Source: Mycolicibacterium aurum (GTDB taxonomy: Bacteria > Actinomycetota > Actinomycetes > Mycobacteriales > Mycobacteriaceae). Taken from it: a stretch of 64,000 nt of DNA. The translations under genes and the position numbers were made by a program. The notes beneath the pieces were generated by a model. It did not search any database, was not told where the DNA came from, and worked only from the letters and a program-made list of their open reading frames with translations. Position 1 is the first letter of the stretch; the number at the start of each line of letters is the position of its first letter. Below are positions 1-8,270 of the stretch, one piece after another. The stretch covers positions 4,774,001 through 4,838,000 of the forward strand of contig LT549889.1 of NCBI GenBank assembly GCA_900078775.1, in the 5' to 3' direction.

Positions 1-112
1 CATCGGTGACCTCCGGGCGCGGATCGTATCCGACGACCTCGTGGTCTCCCGCACGCAGACGTTCCCGCATGTTGAAGCCCATTTTGCCCAGGCCGATCAA
101 ACCAAGTTGCAT
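1..112 (-). CDS. gnd: 6-phosphogluconate dehydrogenase (decarboxylating), 5' end only
   Basis: Only the first 37 codons are in the window; the gene runs off the left edge. The protein starts MQLGLIGLGKMGFNMRERL, the GxGxMG dinucleotide-binding loop typical of the N-terminal Rossmann domain of 6-phosphogluconate dehydrogenase. The enzyme oxidises 6-phosphogluconate to ribulose 5-phosphate in the cytosolic pentose phosphate pathway. The ATG lies 31 bases downstream of the dnaN stop, on the same strand. The order dnaN-gnd is usual in mycobacteria. The catalytic domain cannot be seen, so another enzyme of the same superfamily is possible but unlikely. Confidence 0.85.
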   Translation of the reverse strand, partial: MQLGLIGLGKMGFNMRERLRAGDHEVVGYDPRPEVTD

Positions 113-143
113 ATGCGTGCGTACCTCCCCGTGGGTGAGCCGG

Positions 144-1343
144 TCAGCCCGGGAGGCGCACCGGCATCAACAGATAGACGTAATCAGTCTGCTCGGCGGG
201 GAAGGGCCCCGCCGCGCCGGCCTCGACAGCATTCTCCCCTGCGGGCCGCAGCACCGCGGGACGGCTGGGCGTGGTGAATCCGAAGGTCACCCGCTCCGAG
301 CGCAGCGACCCGAGACCGTCGGTCAGGTAGGTCGGGTTGAAGGCGATGGTCAGCGGTTCGCCGGCGAAGTCGACCTGCAGGTCTTCCTCGGCGCGGCCGA
401 CATCGTCGGCGCCGGCCGACAGCCGGACCCCGTCCTCGCTGAACTCGAGCCGCACCTGCGCGCCTCGGTCGGCGACCAGGGCCACGCGTTTGATCGCCTC
501 GGTGAGCTCGGCCACACCGACGGTGGCGACCGCGGTGTGCTCGGTCGGCAGCAACTGGCGGAACTTCGGGAATTCCGCGTCGAGCAGCCGGGTGGTGGTG
601 CGCTTGCCGTTGCTGCGGATGCCCAGCAGACCTTCCTTGCCGACGGCGGCGCCGGCACCGAGCGCCAGGTGCACCTCGGTGCCGTCGGTGCCGGTCTTGG
701 CGGCCTCGGACAGGGTCTTGGCCGGAACCAGGACTGCGGCCTCGATGCCGGCGGAGTCGGTGGACCAGGTGAGTTCACGCACCGCCAGCCGGAAGCGGTC
801 GGTAGCTGCCAAAACGACCTTGTCGCCGGAAATTTCGACCCGGATACCGGTCAGCATGGGCAGGGTGTCGTCGCGGCCCGCGGCGACGGCGACCTGGCCG
901 ATGGCCTCACCGAACAGGTCGGACGAGACGACACCGGTCTCGTCGGGCAGCGCGGGCAGCGACGGGTAGTCCTCGACGGCCATGGTCGGCAGCGAGAAGC
1001 GGGCACTGCCGCAGCTCAGCGAGACCCGGGTGCCCTCGACGCTGACGTCGACCGGCTTGGCCGGCAGCGATCGGGTGATGTCCGAGAGCAGTCGACCGGA
1101 TACCAAAACGCTTCCTGGAGAAGCGATTTCAGCCGCGACGCGCACCTCGGCGGAGGTCTCGTAGTCGTACCCGGAGATCGTCAGGCCGTCGTCCGAGCCG
1201 GTCAGCAGCACGCCGGCGAGCACCGGGACGGTCGGCCGGGACGGCAGGCTGCGCGCCACCCATGCCACCGCATCGGCAAAATCCTCGCGTACCAGACGGA
1301 ACTTCAAATCGGTGAGACCAACATTCGTCGTCACCACGTCCAT
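144..1343 (-). CDS. dnaN: DNA polymerase III sliding clamp (beta subunit)
   Basis: The product is a 399-residue clamp that dimerises into a ring around DNA and tethers the replicative polymerase. The N-terminus MDVVTTNVGLTDLKFRLVR and the C-terminal YVYLLMPVRLPG are those of mycobacterial DnaN; the end matches the clamp-family pocket strand. An upstream in-frame ATG at 1376 would add 11 residues. I chose the ATG at 1343 because GAAGGGA sits just upstream and the protein then begins as in relatives. It is separated from dnaA by oriC and followed by gnd on the same strand. Confidence 0.96.
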   Translation of the reverse strand: MDVVTTNVGLTDLKFRLVREDFADAVAWVARSLPSRPTVPVLAGVLLTGSDDGLTISGYDYETSAEVRVAAEIASPGSVLVSGRLLSDITRSLPAKPVDVSVEGTRVSLSCGSARFSLPTMAVEDYPSLPALPDETGVVSSDLFGEAIGQVAVAAGRDDTLPMLTGIRVEISGDKVVLAATDRFRLAVRELTWSTDSAGIEAAVLVPAKTLSEAAKTGTDGTEVHLALGAGAAVGKEGLLGIRSNGKRTTTRLLDAEFPKFRQLLPTEHTAVATVGVAELTEAIKRVALVADRGAQVRLEFSEDGVRLSAGADDVGRAEEDLQVDFAGEPLTIAFNPTYLTDGLGSLRSERVTFGFTTPSRPAVLRPAGENAVEAGAAGPFPAEQTDYVYLLMPVRLPG

Positions 1344-1858
1344 AGCGTCCCTTCGATCTACCGCGTCAACCAGCACCTAGCTGCGGATTCCCCATGTCAC
1401 TCCGAGCGTAGTCGCGAACTGGTCGACGATCGCACCGGCGTATCGAATCACAACCGTAGAGCGTTCGGCGCGAACTTGAAAGCTATTCGCTCGGTCCGCG
1501 CAGCGGGCGGAAAGCCCCGGCGATCGCCTGCCCGACTGCTCTGTCCCCAACAGCCTGCTTTTAGAAGAAGACTCTTCTAGAGATAAAAGCAATAGTAATA
1601 GGTCCTGTGGAAGCTGTGGATCAATGCCGCTCGCTGCAGGTGGCAGCCGTGCCGGGGGTGTGGGCAGGCTGTGGAGGAACTGCGGACCGATGTGGGCCGG
1701 TTGTGCACAAATCCGGTTTTGTGGAGTGGCCGCCGGGTTGACGACAGGTTTCTCCCAGGTTGTGCACAGGCTGTCCACACCGATTTTTTGTGACGAACGG
1801 TGCCGACGGGACGAAAGTTTTTCGCAGATTTGTGGTGAGAACTACAGCCGGGACGGGC
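1344..1858. other. oriC: chromosomal replication origin oriC (dnaA-dnaN intergenic region)
   Basis: This 515-base gap between dnaA and dnaN has no plausible gene and holds clustered DnaA-box-like 9-mers. Clear ones are CTGTCCACA at 1771-1779, TTGTGCACA at 1760-1768, the palindromic TTGTGCACAA at 1701-1710 (a near-match on both strands), and reverse-strand TGTGGATCA at 1615-1623. Weaker TGTGGA-type sites are at 1606, 1670 and about 1720. The oriC of mycobacteria is known to lie in this interval. The promoter and leader of dnaN must also lie at the 1344-1500 end, but I could not fix a promoter. Exact origin limits cannot be read from sequence alone. Confidence 0.9.
1556..1605. other. AT-rich stretch in oriC, candidate DNA unwinding element
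   Basis: Within GC-rich DNA this segment is strikingly AT-rich (TTTTAGAAGAAGACTCTTCT, then AGATAAAAGCAATAGTAATAG). It abuts the TGTGGA-type DnaA sites at 1606-1623. It also contains an imperfect inverted repeat, AGAAGA/TCTTCT. Position and composition fit an unwinding element; the assignment is inference. Confidence 0.55.
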
Positions 1859-3361
1859 TCAGCGCTTGGAGCGCTGCCGGATCCGGGTGGTGAGTTCCTT
1901 GACGTGATCGAAGATCTCACGCCGTTCCGCCATGCCGTCGCGGATCTTGCGCTCGGCGTACATGACCGTGGTGTGGTCGCGGCCGAACGCTTCACCGATG
2001 CGCGGCAGCGACAGGTCGGTGAGCTCGCGGCACAGGTACATCGCGATCTGGCGGGACTGCGCCAGGGCGCGCGTCTTGCCTGGTCCGCGCAGTTCCTCCA
2101 CGGTGGTCTCGAAGTACTCCGCGGTGGCCGCCATGATCGTGGCGGTACTGATCTGCATGGTGCTGGCATCGGCGATCAGATCCCGCAGCACGATCTCGGC
2201 CAGGGACTTGTCGATGGTGGTCTTACTGAGCGAGGCGAACGCGGTGACCCGGATCAGGGCACCCTCGAGTTCGCGGATGTTGCGCTCGATCCGGCTGGCG
2301 ATGAGCTCGAGCACGTCATCGGGCACGTCCAGGCGATCCATCTGCGCTTTCTTGCGCAGGATGGCGATGCGGGTCTCCAGTTCCGGCGGCTGCACATCGG
2401 TGATCAGGCCCCACTCGAACCGCGTGCGCAGCCGGTCCTCGAGGGTCGCGAGCTGTTTGGGGGAGCGGTCCGAGGAGATGACGATCTGCTTGTTCGCGTT
2501 GTGCAGCGTGTTGAAGGTGTGGAAGAACTCCTCCTGGATGCCGTCCTTGCCCTCGATGAACTGGATGTCATCGACGAGCAGGATGTCGACATCGCGGTAA
2601 CTGCGCTTGAACGACGCCTTGCGGTCATCGCGCAGCGAGTTGATGAAGTCGTTGGTGAATTCCTCGGTCGAGACGTACTTCACCCGCATGCCCGGAAAGA
2701 GCCGTTGGGCATAGTTGCCGGCCGCATGCAGCAGATGGGTCTTGCCCAGACCCGACTCACCCCAGATGAACAGCGGGTTGTACGCGCGGGCGGGTGCCTC
2801 GGAGATGGCCAGCGTCGCGGCGTGCGCGAACCGGTTGGACGATCCGATGACGAACGTCTCGAAGGTGTAGCGCCGGTTGAGGCTGACGGCGTTGGTCTCC
2901 GGTGCCGGCTTCTGCGAGCGGTTGAAGTACGTGGGCCAGCTGGCCTCGGCGTTGGCCAGGGCCTCGCCGTCCTCGTCGACCTCTTCGTTGTCGATCGCGG
3001 CGGGGTCGGCGGGCGGGACCTCGGGTTCGGGCTCCGGCTCGGCGGTTTCCTCGGGACTCGGGGTGGCGATCCGGACGCCGAGTTCCACCCGCTGGCCGAG
3101 TTGGCGGCTCAGCGCGGACACGATCGGTTCGCGCAACCGCTCGATCTCGTTCTGCACGAACGCGGACGGCACCGAGAGCAGGGCGAATCCCTCGGTGATG
3201 ACCAAGGGGCGGACGAGTTTCAACCAGGCCCGCTGCTGGGCGGTGAGGGTCTGCGGGCGGGGACCGCCGTTGATGGTCTCCCCGAACGGCGTCTCACCGT
3301 TGAGTTCGGCGACGACCGTGTTCCAGACCGTGACGAAAGAGGAATCTGGGTCTGCGGTCAA
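1859..3361 (-). CDS. dnaA: chromosomal replication initiator DnaA
   Basis: The 500-residue AAA+ initiator binds DnaA boxes in oriC and melts the origin. The order is an N-terminal helicase-interaction domain, an acidic Pro/Glu-rich linker around residues 95-150, an AAA+ core with Walker A GESGLGKT (about 200) and Walker B LLVDDIQF (about 262), and a C-terminal DNA-binding domain with DLSLPRIGEAFGRDHTT (about 455) ending in RIRQRSKR. The start is TTG, with an AAGGGGG-type ribosome site upstream; the first residues and the TTG fit mycobacterial DnaA. It is transcribed towards oriC. Boxes upstream (3419-3451) suggest autoregulation. Confidence 0.97.
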   Translation of the reverse strand: MTADPDSSFVTVWNTVVAELNGETPFGETINGGPRPQTLTAQQRAWLKLVRPLVITEGFALLSVPSAFVQNEIERLREPIVSALSRQLGQRVELGVRIATPSPEETAEPEPEPEVPPADPAAIDNEEVDEDGEALANAEASWPTYFNRSQKPAPETNAVSLNRRYTFETFVIGSSNRFAHAATLAISEAPARAYNPLFIWGESGLGKTHLLHAAGNYAQRLFPGMRVKYVSTEEFTNDFINSLRDDRKASFKRSYRDVDILLVDDIQFIEGKDGIQEEFFHTFNTLHNANKQIVISSDRSPKQLATLEDRLRTRFEWGLITDVQPPELETRIAILRKKAQMDRLDVPDDVLELIASRIERNIRELEGALIRVTAFASLSKTTIDKSLAEIVLRDLIADASTMQISTATIMAATAEYFETTVEELRGPGKTRALAQSRQIAMYLCRELTDLSLPRIGEAFGRDHTTVMYAERKIRDGMAERREIFDHVKELTTRIRQRSKR

Positions 3362-3418
3362 CGACGCCTACCCCCTTGCTTTTCCTCGGTCGTTATTCCC
3401 GGGGGCGACGATAACAAA

Positions 3419-3451
3419 CCATCCACATAGTTATCCACAGACTGTGGACAG
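3419..3451. promoter_or_regulatory. three DnaA boxes in the dnaA upstream region
   Basis: CCATCCACA (3419-3427), TTATCCACA (3431-3439, a perfect classical box) and reverse-strand TGTGGACAG (3443-3451) lie within 33 bases, about 60-90 bases upstream of the dnaA TTG. They are placed to repress or tune dnaA transcription when DnaA is abundant. The sites are seen directly; the regulation is inferred. Confidence 0.75.
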
Positions 3452-3738
3452 TGATGGGTACTACTCGTCGCGTTGGCTATCGGCGTGGACGTCGTGTCGG
3501 AGCTCCGCGCAGTCCGAGACGGTCTGCGGGCTCGCGGCCGGTGTGGTCCTCGCTCTATTCCGGCGCCGCTCCGCGTGGAACGGCACTGCCAGAAGCTAAC
3601 AGTTTTCTCTCGGAGTGCCAACCGTTCTGCAACATTGCCGACAGCTTCTTCACAGCAGGGACAAAGATGGTGACTGGTGTGGTTTTTGTGGCCTGATGAG
3701 ACTGGGCGGATGCCCGGGCTGAGCCGTTCGGGCCAGGT

Positions 3739-3767
3739 TTGACCCAGGCAAATCTCGTCAGTACCCT
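3739..3767 (+). promoter_or_regulatory. SigA-type promoter of rpmH-rnpA
   Basis: A TTGACC -35 (3739-3744) and a TACCCT -10 (3762-3767) are separated by exactly 17 bases, an excellent housekeeping promoter. Transcription would start near 3774 and give a leader of about 180 bases before the rpmH GTG. Confidence 0.75.
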
Positions 3768-3951
3768 CGAGCAGTCGCCCGCACGTGGCGATACGGCTGC
3801 AGCTCGGGGCTGTCGGAACAACCGTTCCGCAACTCACAGGTGCCGCGCCGGCAAGATGGATGAGCTTACCAACGGTGGCAGCGTCCTCGGCCGCCATGAT
3901 TGTCATGGCGACCGAGTCCGTGAACACCAGATCGAACGAGGAGAAACAGCC

Positions 3952-4095
3952 GTGGCCAAGGGCAAGCGGACTTTTCAGCCGAACAACCGCCGCCGGGCCC
4001 GCGTGCACGGTTTCCGGTTGCGGATGCGTACGCGCGCCGGCCGCGCCATCGTGTCGGCCCGTCGTAGCAAGGGCCGTCGCTCCCTCACTGCGTGA
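3952..4095 (+). CDS. rpmH: 50S ribosomal protein L34
   Basis: The 47-residue, very basic protein MAKGKRTFQPNNRRRARVHG is L34 of the large ribosomal subunit. It starts with GTG behind an ACGAGGAGA ribosome site. It ends RRSKGRRSLTA. rnpA follows 22 bases later and is expected to share its transcript. Confidence 0.97.
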   Translation: MAKGKRTFQPNNRRRARVHGFRLRMRTRAGRAIVSARRSKGRRSLTA

Positions 4096-4117
4096 TCTGA
4101 CGCAGGGTTCTCCGGCA

Positions 4118-4495
4118 GTGCTTCCGGCCCGGTACCGGATGACACGCTCCACTGATTTCGGTGTCACGGTTCGCCAAGGCATTCGGGCTTCCCAGCCCGA
4201 CATCGTCGTGCACGCGTTGCACGACGATTTTGTCGATGATTGCGAGGACGGCCCCAAGATAGGGCTGGTGGTCTCCAAGGCGGTGGGTAACGCGGTGCAA
4301 CGGCACCGGGTGTCCCGCCGGCTTCGACATGTCGCCTATCAGCTCGTCAGCGACAGCGACACCGATCTCGGCCCGGGTGACCGGCTGGTCATCCGTGCCC
4401 TGCCTGGCAGCCGGGACGCCGCATCGAGCCGGCTGGAATCCGAACTTCGCTCCGCGCTGAAGAAGGCGCGGAGCCAACGGCAGGCCCGGCCGTGA
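4118..4495 (+). CDS. rnpA: ribonuclease P protein component
   Basis: The 125-residue basic protein assists the catalytic RNase P RNA in maturing tRNA 5' ends. It has the family core VSKAVGNAVQRHRVSRRLRH (RNR-type motif) in the middle. I chose the GTG at 4118 (V-L-P-A-R-Y-R-M) because it gives the usual mycobacterial length and N-terminus. Longer upstream reading is possible but would overlap rpmH. Its stop overlaps the yidD GTG by GTGA, suggesting translational coupling. Confidence 0.94.
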   Translation: MLPARYRMTRSTDFGVTVRQGIRASQPDIVVHALHDDFVDDCEDGPKIGLVVSKAVGNAVQRHRVSRRLRHVAYQLVSDSDTDLGPGDRLVIRALPGSRDAASSRLESELRSALKKARSQRQARP

Positions 4496-4776
4496 CGCGG
4501 TGGGCCGCCAACAGCGTGATCTTCGTGATCCAGCTGTATCGGACGATGATTTCACCGTTGCGGCTGCCCACGTGCCGCTTCACCCCCACCTGTAGTCAGT
4601 ACGCCGTCGACGCGTTGACCGAATTCGGTCTGTTCCGGGGTGGCTGGCTGGCCGCCGTCCGGTTGGCCAAGTGTGGTCCGTGGCACCGTGGCGGGTGGGA
4701 CCCCATTCCCGAGCGCGGTGACAAGGCCGGCGATAAGACTTCCGTAGAAGTCGTCAGGAGCGATTCTGTTGTTTAA
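4492..4776 (+). CDS. yidD: membrane protein insertion efficiency factor YidD
   Basis: The 94-residue protein has the YidD signature: an amphipathic N-terminus, RFTPTCSQYA near residues 29-38 and KCGPWHRGGWDPIP near 62-75. It is a small membrane-associated helper of YidC-dependent insertion. GTG start overlaps the rnpA stop by four bases, and its 3' end overlaps the yidC start by eight. Confidence 0.93.
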   Translation: MTRWAANSVIFVIQLYRTMISPLRLPTCRFTPTCSQYAVDALTEFGLFRGGWLAAVRLAKCGPWHRGGWDPIPERGDKAGDKTSVEVVRSDSVV

Positions 4777-5836
4777 CTGGTTCAGCCTCGACATCATCTA
4801 TTACCCGGTGTCGGCGATCATGTGGGTCTGGTACAAGGCGTTCGCCTTCGTCCTGGGTCCCACGAACTTCTTCGCGTGGGCACTGTCGGTCGTGTTCCTG
4901 GTGTTCACCCTGCGCGCGATTCTCTACAAGCCCTTCGTCAAGCAGATCCGCACCACGCGGCAGATGCAGGAACTGCAGCCGCAGATCAAGGCGCTGCAGA
5001 AGAAGTACGGCAAGGACCGCCAGCGGATGGCGCTGGAGATGCAGAAGCTGCAGAAGGAACACGGCTTCAACCCGATCCTGGGCTGTCTGCCGATGCTTGC
5101 GCAGGTGCCGGTATTCCTCGGCTTGTTCCACGTGCTGCGCTCGTTCAACCGCACCGGTCACAACTTCGGTGAGCTCGGTCTGGACATCGAGTTGAACAAG
5201 ACGCTGTCCAACTATGTCTTCAGCGCCACCGATGTGCAGAACTTCCTGCAGGCGAATCTGTTCGGCGCTCCGCTCGGCGCCACCATGATCCAGTCGGAGA
5301 GCAGTTGGGCCGCGTTCATCGGATTCGATGTCAGCCGCGTGGCCATCATCGGGGTCGGTGTGCCGCTGATGATCCTGGCCGGCGTCGCGACCTACTTCAA
5401 CAGCCGTGCCTCCATCGCCCGGCAGAGCCCCGAAGCCGCGGCCAACCCGCAGACGGCCATGATGAACAAGCTGGCGCTCTACGTCTTCCCGCTGGGCGTC
5501 GTCGTCGGTGGACCCTTCCTCCCGCTCGCCATCATCCTGTACTGGGTGTCCAACAACGTCTGGACCTTCGGGCAGCAGCACTACGTGTTCGGCAAGATCG
5601 AGCAGGAGGAAGAGGCGAAGAAGGCCGAGGCGCTGGAGCGCCGGTCGGCCAACGCACCGGCTCCCGGTCAGAAGCCGAACAAGACCCGCAAGGCGGCCAA
5701 GCCCGCCGACGGCCCGGAGGTGGTCGAACCCTCCGCCACCGAGGCAGAGAAGAAGCCGGCGGATCCGAAGCCGGCCCCCAAGTCGAAGAACACCAGCACC
5801 ACCGCAGGCGCCCGGCCCAAGAAGCCCAAGCGCTAG
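4769..5836 (+). CDS. yidC: membrane protein insertase YidC
   Basis: The 355-residue product inserts and folds inner-membrane proteins with or without Sec. It has a 60KD_IMP-type core: YYPVSAIMWVWYKAF, then RTTRQMQELQPQIKALQKKY, then hydrophobic segments around residues 100, 190 and 235-265. The C-terminal tail from about 280 is Lys/Pro/Ala-rich and ends RPKKPKR, as expected for a ribosome-binding tail. The start is TTG at 4769 (LFNWFSLDIIYYPVS) overlapping yidD; no better start lies upstream of the conserved part. Confidence 0.95.
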   Translation: MFNWFSLDIIYYPVSAIMWVWYKAFAFVLGPTNFFAWALSVVFLVFTLRAILYKPFVKQIRTTRQMQELQPQIKALQKKYGKDRQRMALEMQKLQKEHGFNPILGCLPMLAQVPVFLGLFHVLRSFNRTGHNFGELGLDIELNKTLSNYVFSATDVQNFLQANLFGAPLGATMIQSESSWAAFIGFDVSRVAIIGVGVPLMILAGVATYFNSRASIARQSPEAAANPQTAMMNKLALYVFPLGVVVGGPFLPLAIILYWVSNNVWTFGQQHYVFGKIEQEEEAKKAEALERRSANAPAPGQKPNKTRKAAKPADGPEVVEPSATEAEKKPADPKPAPKSKNTSTTAGARPKKPKR

Positions 5837-5909
5837 AAGCCAAAGCCCAGAGCCGATCGACCCGGGAACCGACCGGACGCGGCCGTGGCGAAGTAAGGAG
5901 AAGACGGAT

Positions 5910-6446
5910 ATGACTGACGCCGAAACCACCGAGCGCACCGACGCCGCCGAGGACGCCGAGAACACCGCCCCGGTCGACGACCTGGAGGAGCGTCTGGTCG
6001 CCGAGGGCGAGATCGCCGGCGACTACCTCGAGGAACTGCTCGACCTGTTGGACTTCGACGGTGACATCGATCTGGACGTCGAGGGCGACCGGGCCGTGGT
6101 GAGCATCGATGGGGGTAGTGACCTCAACAAGCTCGTCGGCCGTAAGGGCGAGGTGCTCGATGCGCTGCAGGAGCTGACCCGGCTCGCGGTGCACCAGAAG
6201 ACGGGGGAACGCAGCCGGCTGATGCTGGACATCGCCCGGTGGCGTCGTCGCCGTCGCGAGGAACTCGCGGCGCTGGGCGACAAGATCGCGCACCGGGTGC
6301 TGGAGTCCGGGCAGCGCGAGGAGCTGTCGCCCATGACGCCGTTCGAGCGCAAGATCGTGCACGACGCGGTCGCCGCCGTCGACGGTGTCCGCAGCGAGAG
6401 CGAGGGAGCCGAGCCCTCGCGTCGCGTCGTTGTGCTGCCGGCCTGA
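5910..6446 (+). CDS. jag: Jag/KhpB family RNA-binding protein (SpoIIIJ-associated)
   Basis: The 178-residue protein has an acidic N-terminus, a KH domain (LVGRKGEVLDALQELTRLA, about residues 72-90) and an R3H region (ARWRRRRREEL, then SPMTPFERKIVHDAV). Such proteins bind RNA and influence cell wall and division in other bacteria; its gene always follows yidC. The ATG at 5910 has AAGGAG ten bases upstream. Its ending RRVVVLPA is typical of mycobacterial homologues. Confidence 0.93.
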   Translation: MTDAETTERTDAAEDAENTAPVDDLEERLVAEGEIAGDYLEELLDLLDFDGDIDLDVEGDRAVVSIDGGSDLNKLVGRKGEVLDALQELTRLAVHQKTGERSRLMLDIARWRRRRREELAALGDKIAHRVLESGQREELSPMTPFERKIVHDAVAAVDGVRSESEGAEPSRRVVVLPA

Positions 6447-6512
6447 CGGCGTTAGTTACACCCATGTAGTTCAAGCAAGAAGACAGGGCCGTCGGCCTGG
6501 TGCAACCGGAGG

Positions 6513-7196
6513 ATGTTTCACGTGAAACATGGCGAACTGAGTCCGGCGCCCAAGCCGGCGGCTCTTTGTTTTGGCGAACGTCTCGATGTGGCGGAGCGAT
6601 ACGGGGCGATCCTCGCCGGGGCCGGTATCGAGCGCGGGTTGCTCGGGCCGTCGGAAGTCGACCGGCTGTGGGACCGGCATCTGCTCAACAGCGCGGCGAT
6701 GGCGGAACTCTTCGACACGGGGGAGCGGGTCGCCGACATCGGTAGTGGGGCCGGGCTACCCGGCATCCCGATCGCCATCGCCCGACCCGACCTCCACGTC
6801 ACCCTGATCGAACCGCTGCTTCGTCGCAGCGAGTTCCTCAAGGAGGCGATCGACGATCTTGGCCTGGACGTGACGGTGATCCGGGGGCGTGCCGAGGACA
6901 AGACGGTGCGCGATGAGGCCGGGCCGATGGACGCGGTGGTATCCCGGGCGGTGGCCTCGCTGGACAAGTTGGCGCGGTGGAGCCTCCCGCTGCTGCGGGT
7001 CGGTGGCCGAATGTTGGCGCTCAAGGGGGAGCGGGCGGCGGATGAAGTGAAGGAACACCAGCGGACGTTGGCTTCGCTTGGTGCCACGGACGTGAGAGTG
7101 GTGAGATGTGGCGTGGAGTTTTTAGACCCGCCCGGCACCGTGGTGGTTGCACGACGCGGAGCGACAGCAGTGCGGCCGGGTAGGAGGAAGCGATGA
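6513..7196 (+). CDS. rsmG: 16S rRNA (guanine-527 N7)-methyltransferase RsmG
   Basis: The 227-residue SAM-dependent enzyme methylates G527 of 16S rRNA; its loss gives low-level streptomycin resistance in mycobacteria. The SAM-binding motif VADIGSGAGLPGIPIAIA is at about residues 73-90. The protein starts MFHVKH because a parS site overlaps its first codons. Its stop overlaps the parA ATG (ATGA). The start has GGAGG nearby but close (6507-6512). Confidence 0.96.
   Translation: MFHVKHGELSPAPKPAALCFGERLDVAERYGAILAGAGIERGLLGPSEVDRLWDRHLLNSAAMAELFDTGERVADIGSGAGLPGIPIAIARPDLHVTLIEPLLRRSEFLKEAIDDLGLDVTVIRGRAEDKTVRDEAGPMDAVVSRAVASLDKLARWSLPLLRVGGRMLALKGERAADEVKEHQRTLASLGATDVRVVRCGVEFLDPPGTVVVARRGATAVRPGRRKR
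6514..6529. other. parS: parS site 1, inside the start of rsmG
   Basis: TGTTTCACGTGAAACA is a perfect 16-base palindrome and the consensus ParB-binding site. It begins one base inside the rsmG ATG and is read as M-FHVKH. ParB nucleates here for origin segregation. Confidence 0.95.
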
Positions 7197-8227
7197 GGTT
7201 CGGACGGGATCGCAACGGGTCGGGTAACGGCCGGAAGCAGCCGGCACCCGCGAAGGCGGTGACAGCCACCGCGCCCAAGGGCGCGGCGCGGGCGGCCGAT
7301 GTTTCACGTGAAACATGGACACCCGCCGCGGACAGCTGGCAGGGTGATCCGGTGGCCGACACCCCCATTGCCGCCGAGGCCGAACGCGCGACCCGGCTGC
7401 TGCACAACCGCCAGGGCGGACTGCCTCGACCGGATCGGCAGCGGGTATTCACCATCGCCAACCAGAAGGGTGGCGTCGGCAAGACCACCACGGCGGTCAA
7501 TGTCGCGGCGGCGCTGGCCCGGCAGGGGCTCCAGGTCCTCGTCATCGATCTCGACCCGCAGGGCAATGCCAGCACCGCACTCGGGATCGAACACCGTCAG
7601 GGCACCCCGTCCTCGTACGAGGTGCTCATCGGCGAGATCCCGCTCGAGGCGGCCCTGCAACGCAGCCCGCACAACGAGCGGTTGTTCTGTGTGCCGGCCA
7701 CCATCGATCTGGCCGGCGCCGAGATCGAACTCGTCAGCATGGTCGCCCGTGAGGGTCGGCTGCGGGGGGCACTTGCCGGGCTGAAGAAACAGAGCTTCGA
7801 CTACGTGTTCATCGACTGCCCGCCGTCGCTCGGCCTGCTCACCATCAATGCCCTCGTGGCGGCGCCCGAGGTGCTGATCCCGATCCAGTGCGAGTACTAC
7901 GCGCTGGAGGGTGTGGGCCAGTTACTGCGCAACATCGAGATGGTCAAGGCGCACCTGAATCCCGAACTCGACGTCACCACGGTGGTGTTGACCATGTACG
8001 ACGGGCGCACCCGGTTGGCGGATCAGGTGGCCGAGGACGTCCGCGCGCACTTCGGCGACAAGGTGCTGCGCACGGTGATCCCGCGCAGCGTCAAGGTGTC
8101 CGAGGCTCCGGGCTACGGGATGACGATCCTCGATTACGACCCGGGTTCACGTGGGGCTATGAGCTACCTCGACGCGAGTCGGGAGATTGCACAGCGCGGC
8201 ACGAGCCAGGGCGGTACGCGGGGATGA
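7193..8227 (+). CDS. parA: chromosome partitioning ATPase ParA (Soj)
   Basis: The 344-residue Walker-type ATPase drives ParB-origin complexes along the nucleoid. The deviant Walker A motif NQKGGVGKTT lies at about residues 91-100, with LVIDLDPQGNAST and DYVFIDCPPSLG downstream. The first 85 residues form a low-complexity basic/Ala-rich extension, as in other mycobacterial ParA proteins; a parS site is embedded there. ATG overlaps the rsmG stop. parB follows after 43 bases. Confidence 0.96.
   Translation: MRFGRDRNGSGNGRKQPAPAKAVTATAPKGAARAADVSRETWTPAADSWQGDPVADTPIAAEAERATRLLHNRQGGLPRPDRQRVFTIANQKGGVGKTTTAVNVAAALARQGLQVLVIDLDPQGNASTALGIEHRQGTPSSYEVLIGEIPLEAALQRSPHNERLFCVPATIDLAGAEIELVSMVAREGRLRGALAGLKKQSFDYVFIDCPPSLGLLTINALVAAPEVLIPIQCEYYALEGVGQLLRNIEMVKAHLNPELDVTTVVLTMYDGRTRLADQVAEDVRAHFGDKVLRTVIPRSVKVSEAPGYGMTILDYDPGSRGAMSYLDASREIAQRGTSQGGTRG
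7300..7315. other. parS: parS site 2, inside parA
   Basis: A second perfect TGTTTCACGTGAAACA lies within codons 36-41 of parA, read in frame as DVSRETW in the low-complexity N-terminal extension. It is 786 bases from site 1. Confidence 0.95.
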
Positions 8228-8270
8228 GCATGGTTGGTGGGAACAGGAGCACGACATTGGGGATAGCAGA

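Larger units (their letters stand above)
3362..3951. other. dnaA-rpmH divergent intergenic region
   Basis: These 590 bases contain no convincing gene. They carry three DnaA boxes next to dnaA (3419-3451), a strong consensus promoter facing rpmH (3739-3767) and the roughly 180-base rpmH leader. The leader includes a CGGAAC/GTTCCG inverted repeat near 3814-3830. The stretch 3460-3730 shows nothing I can assign. Confidence 0.7.

Noticed and set aside
6..1580. 524-codon plus-strand frame opposite dnaN
   Set aside because: It is antisense to dnaN and runs into oriC; composition is typical of a shadow frame.
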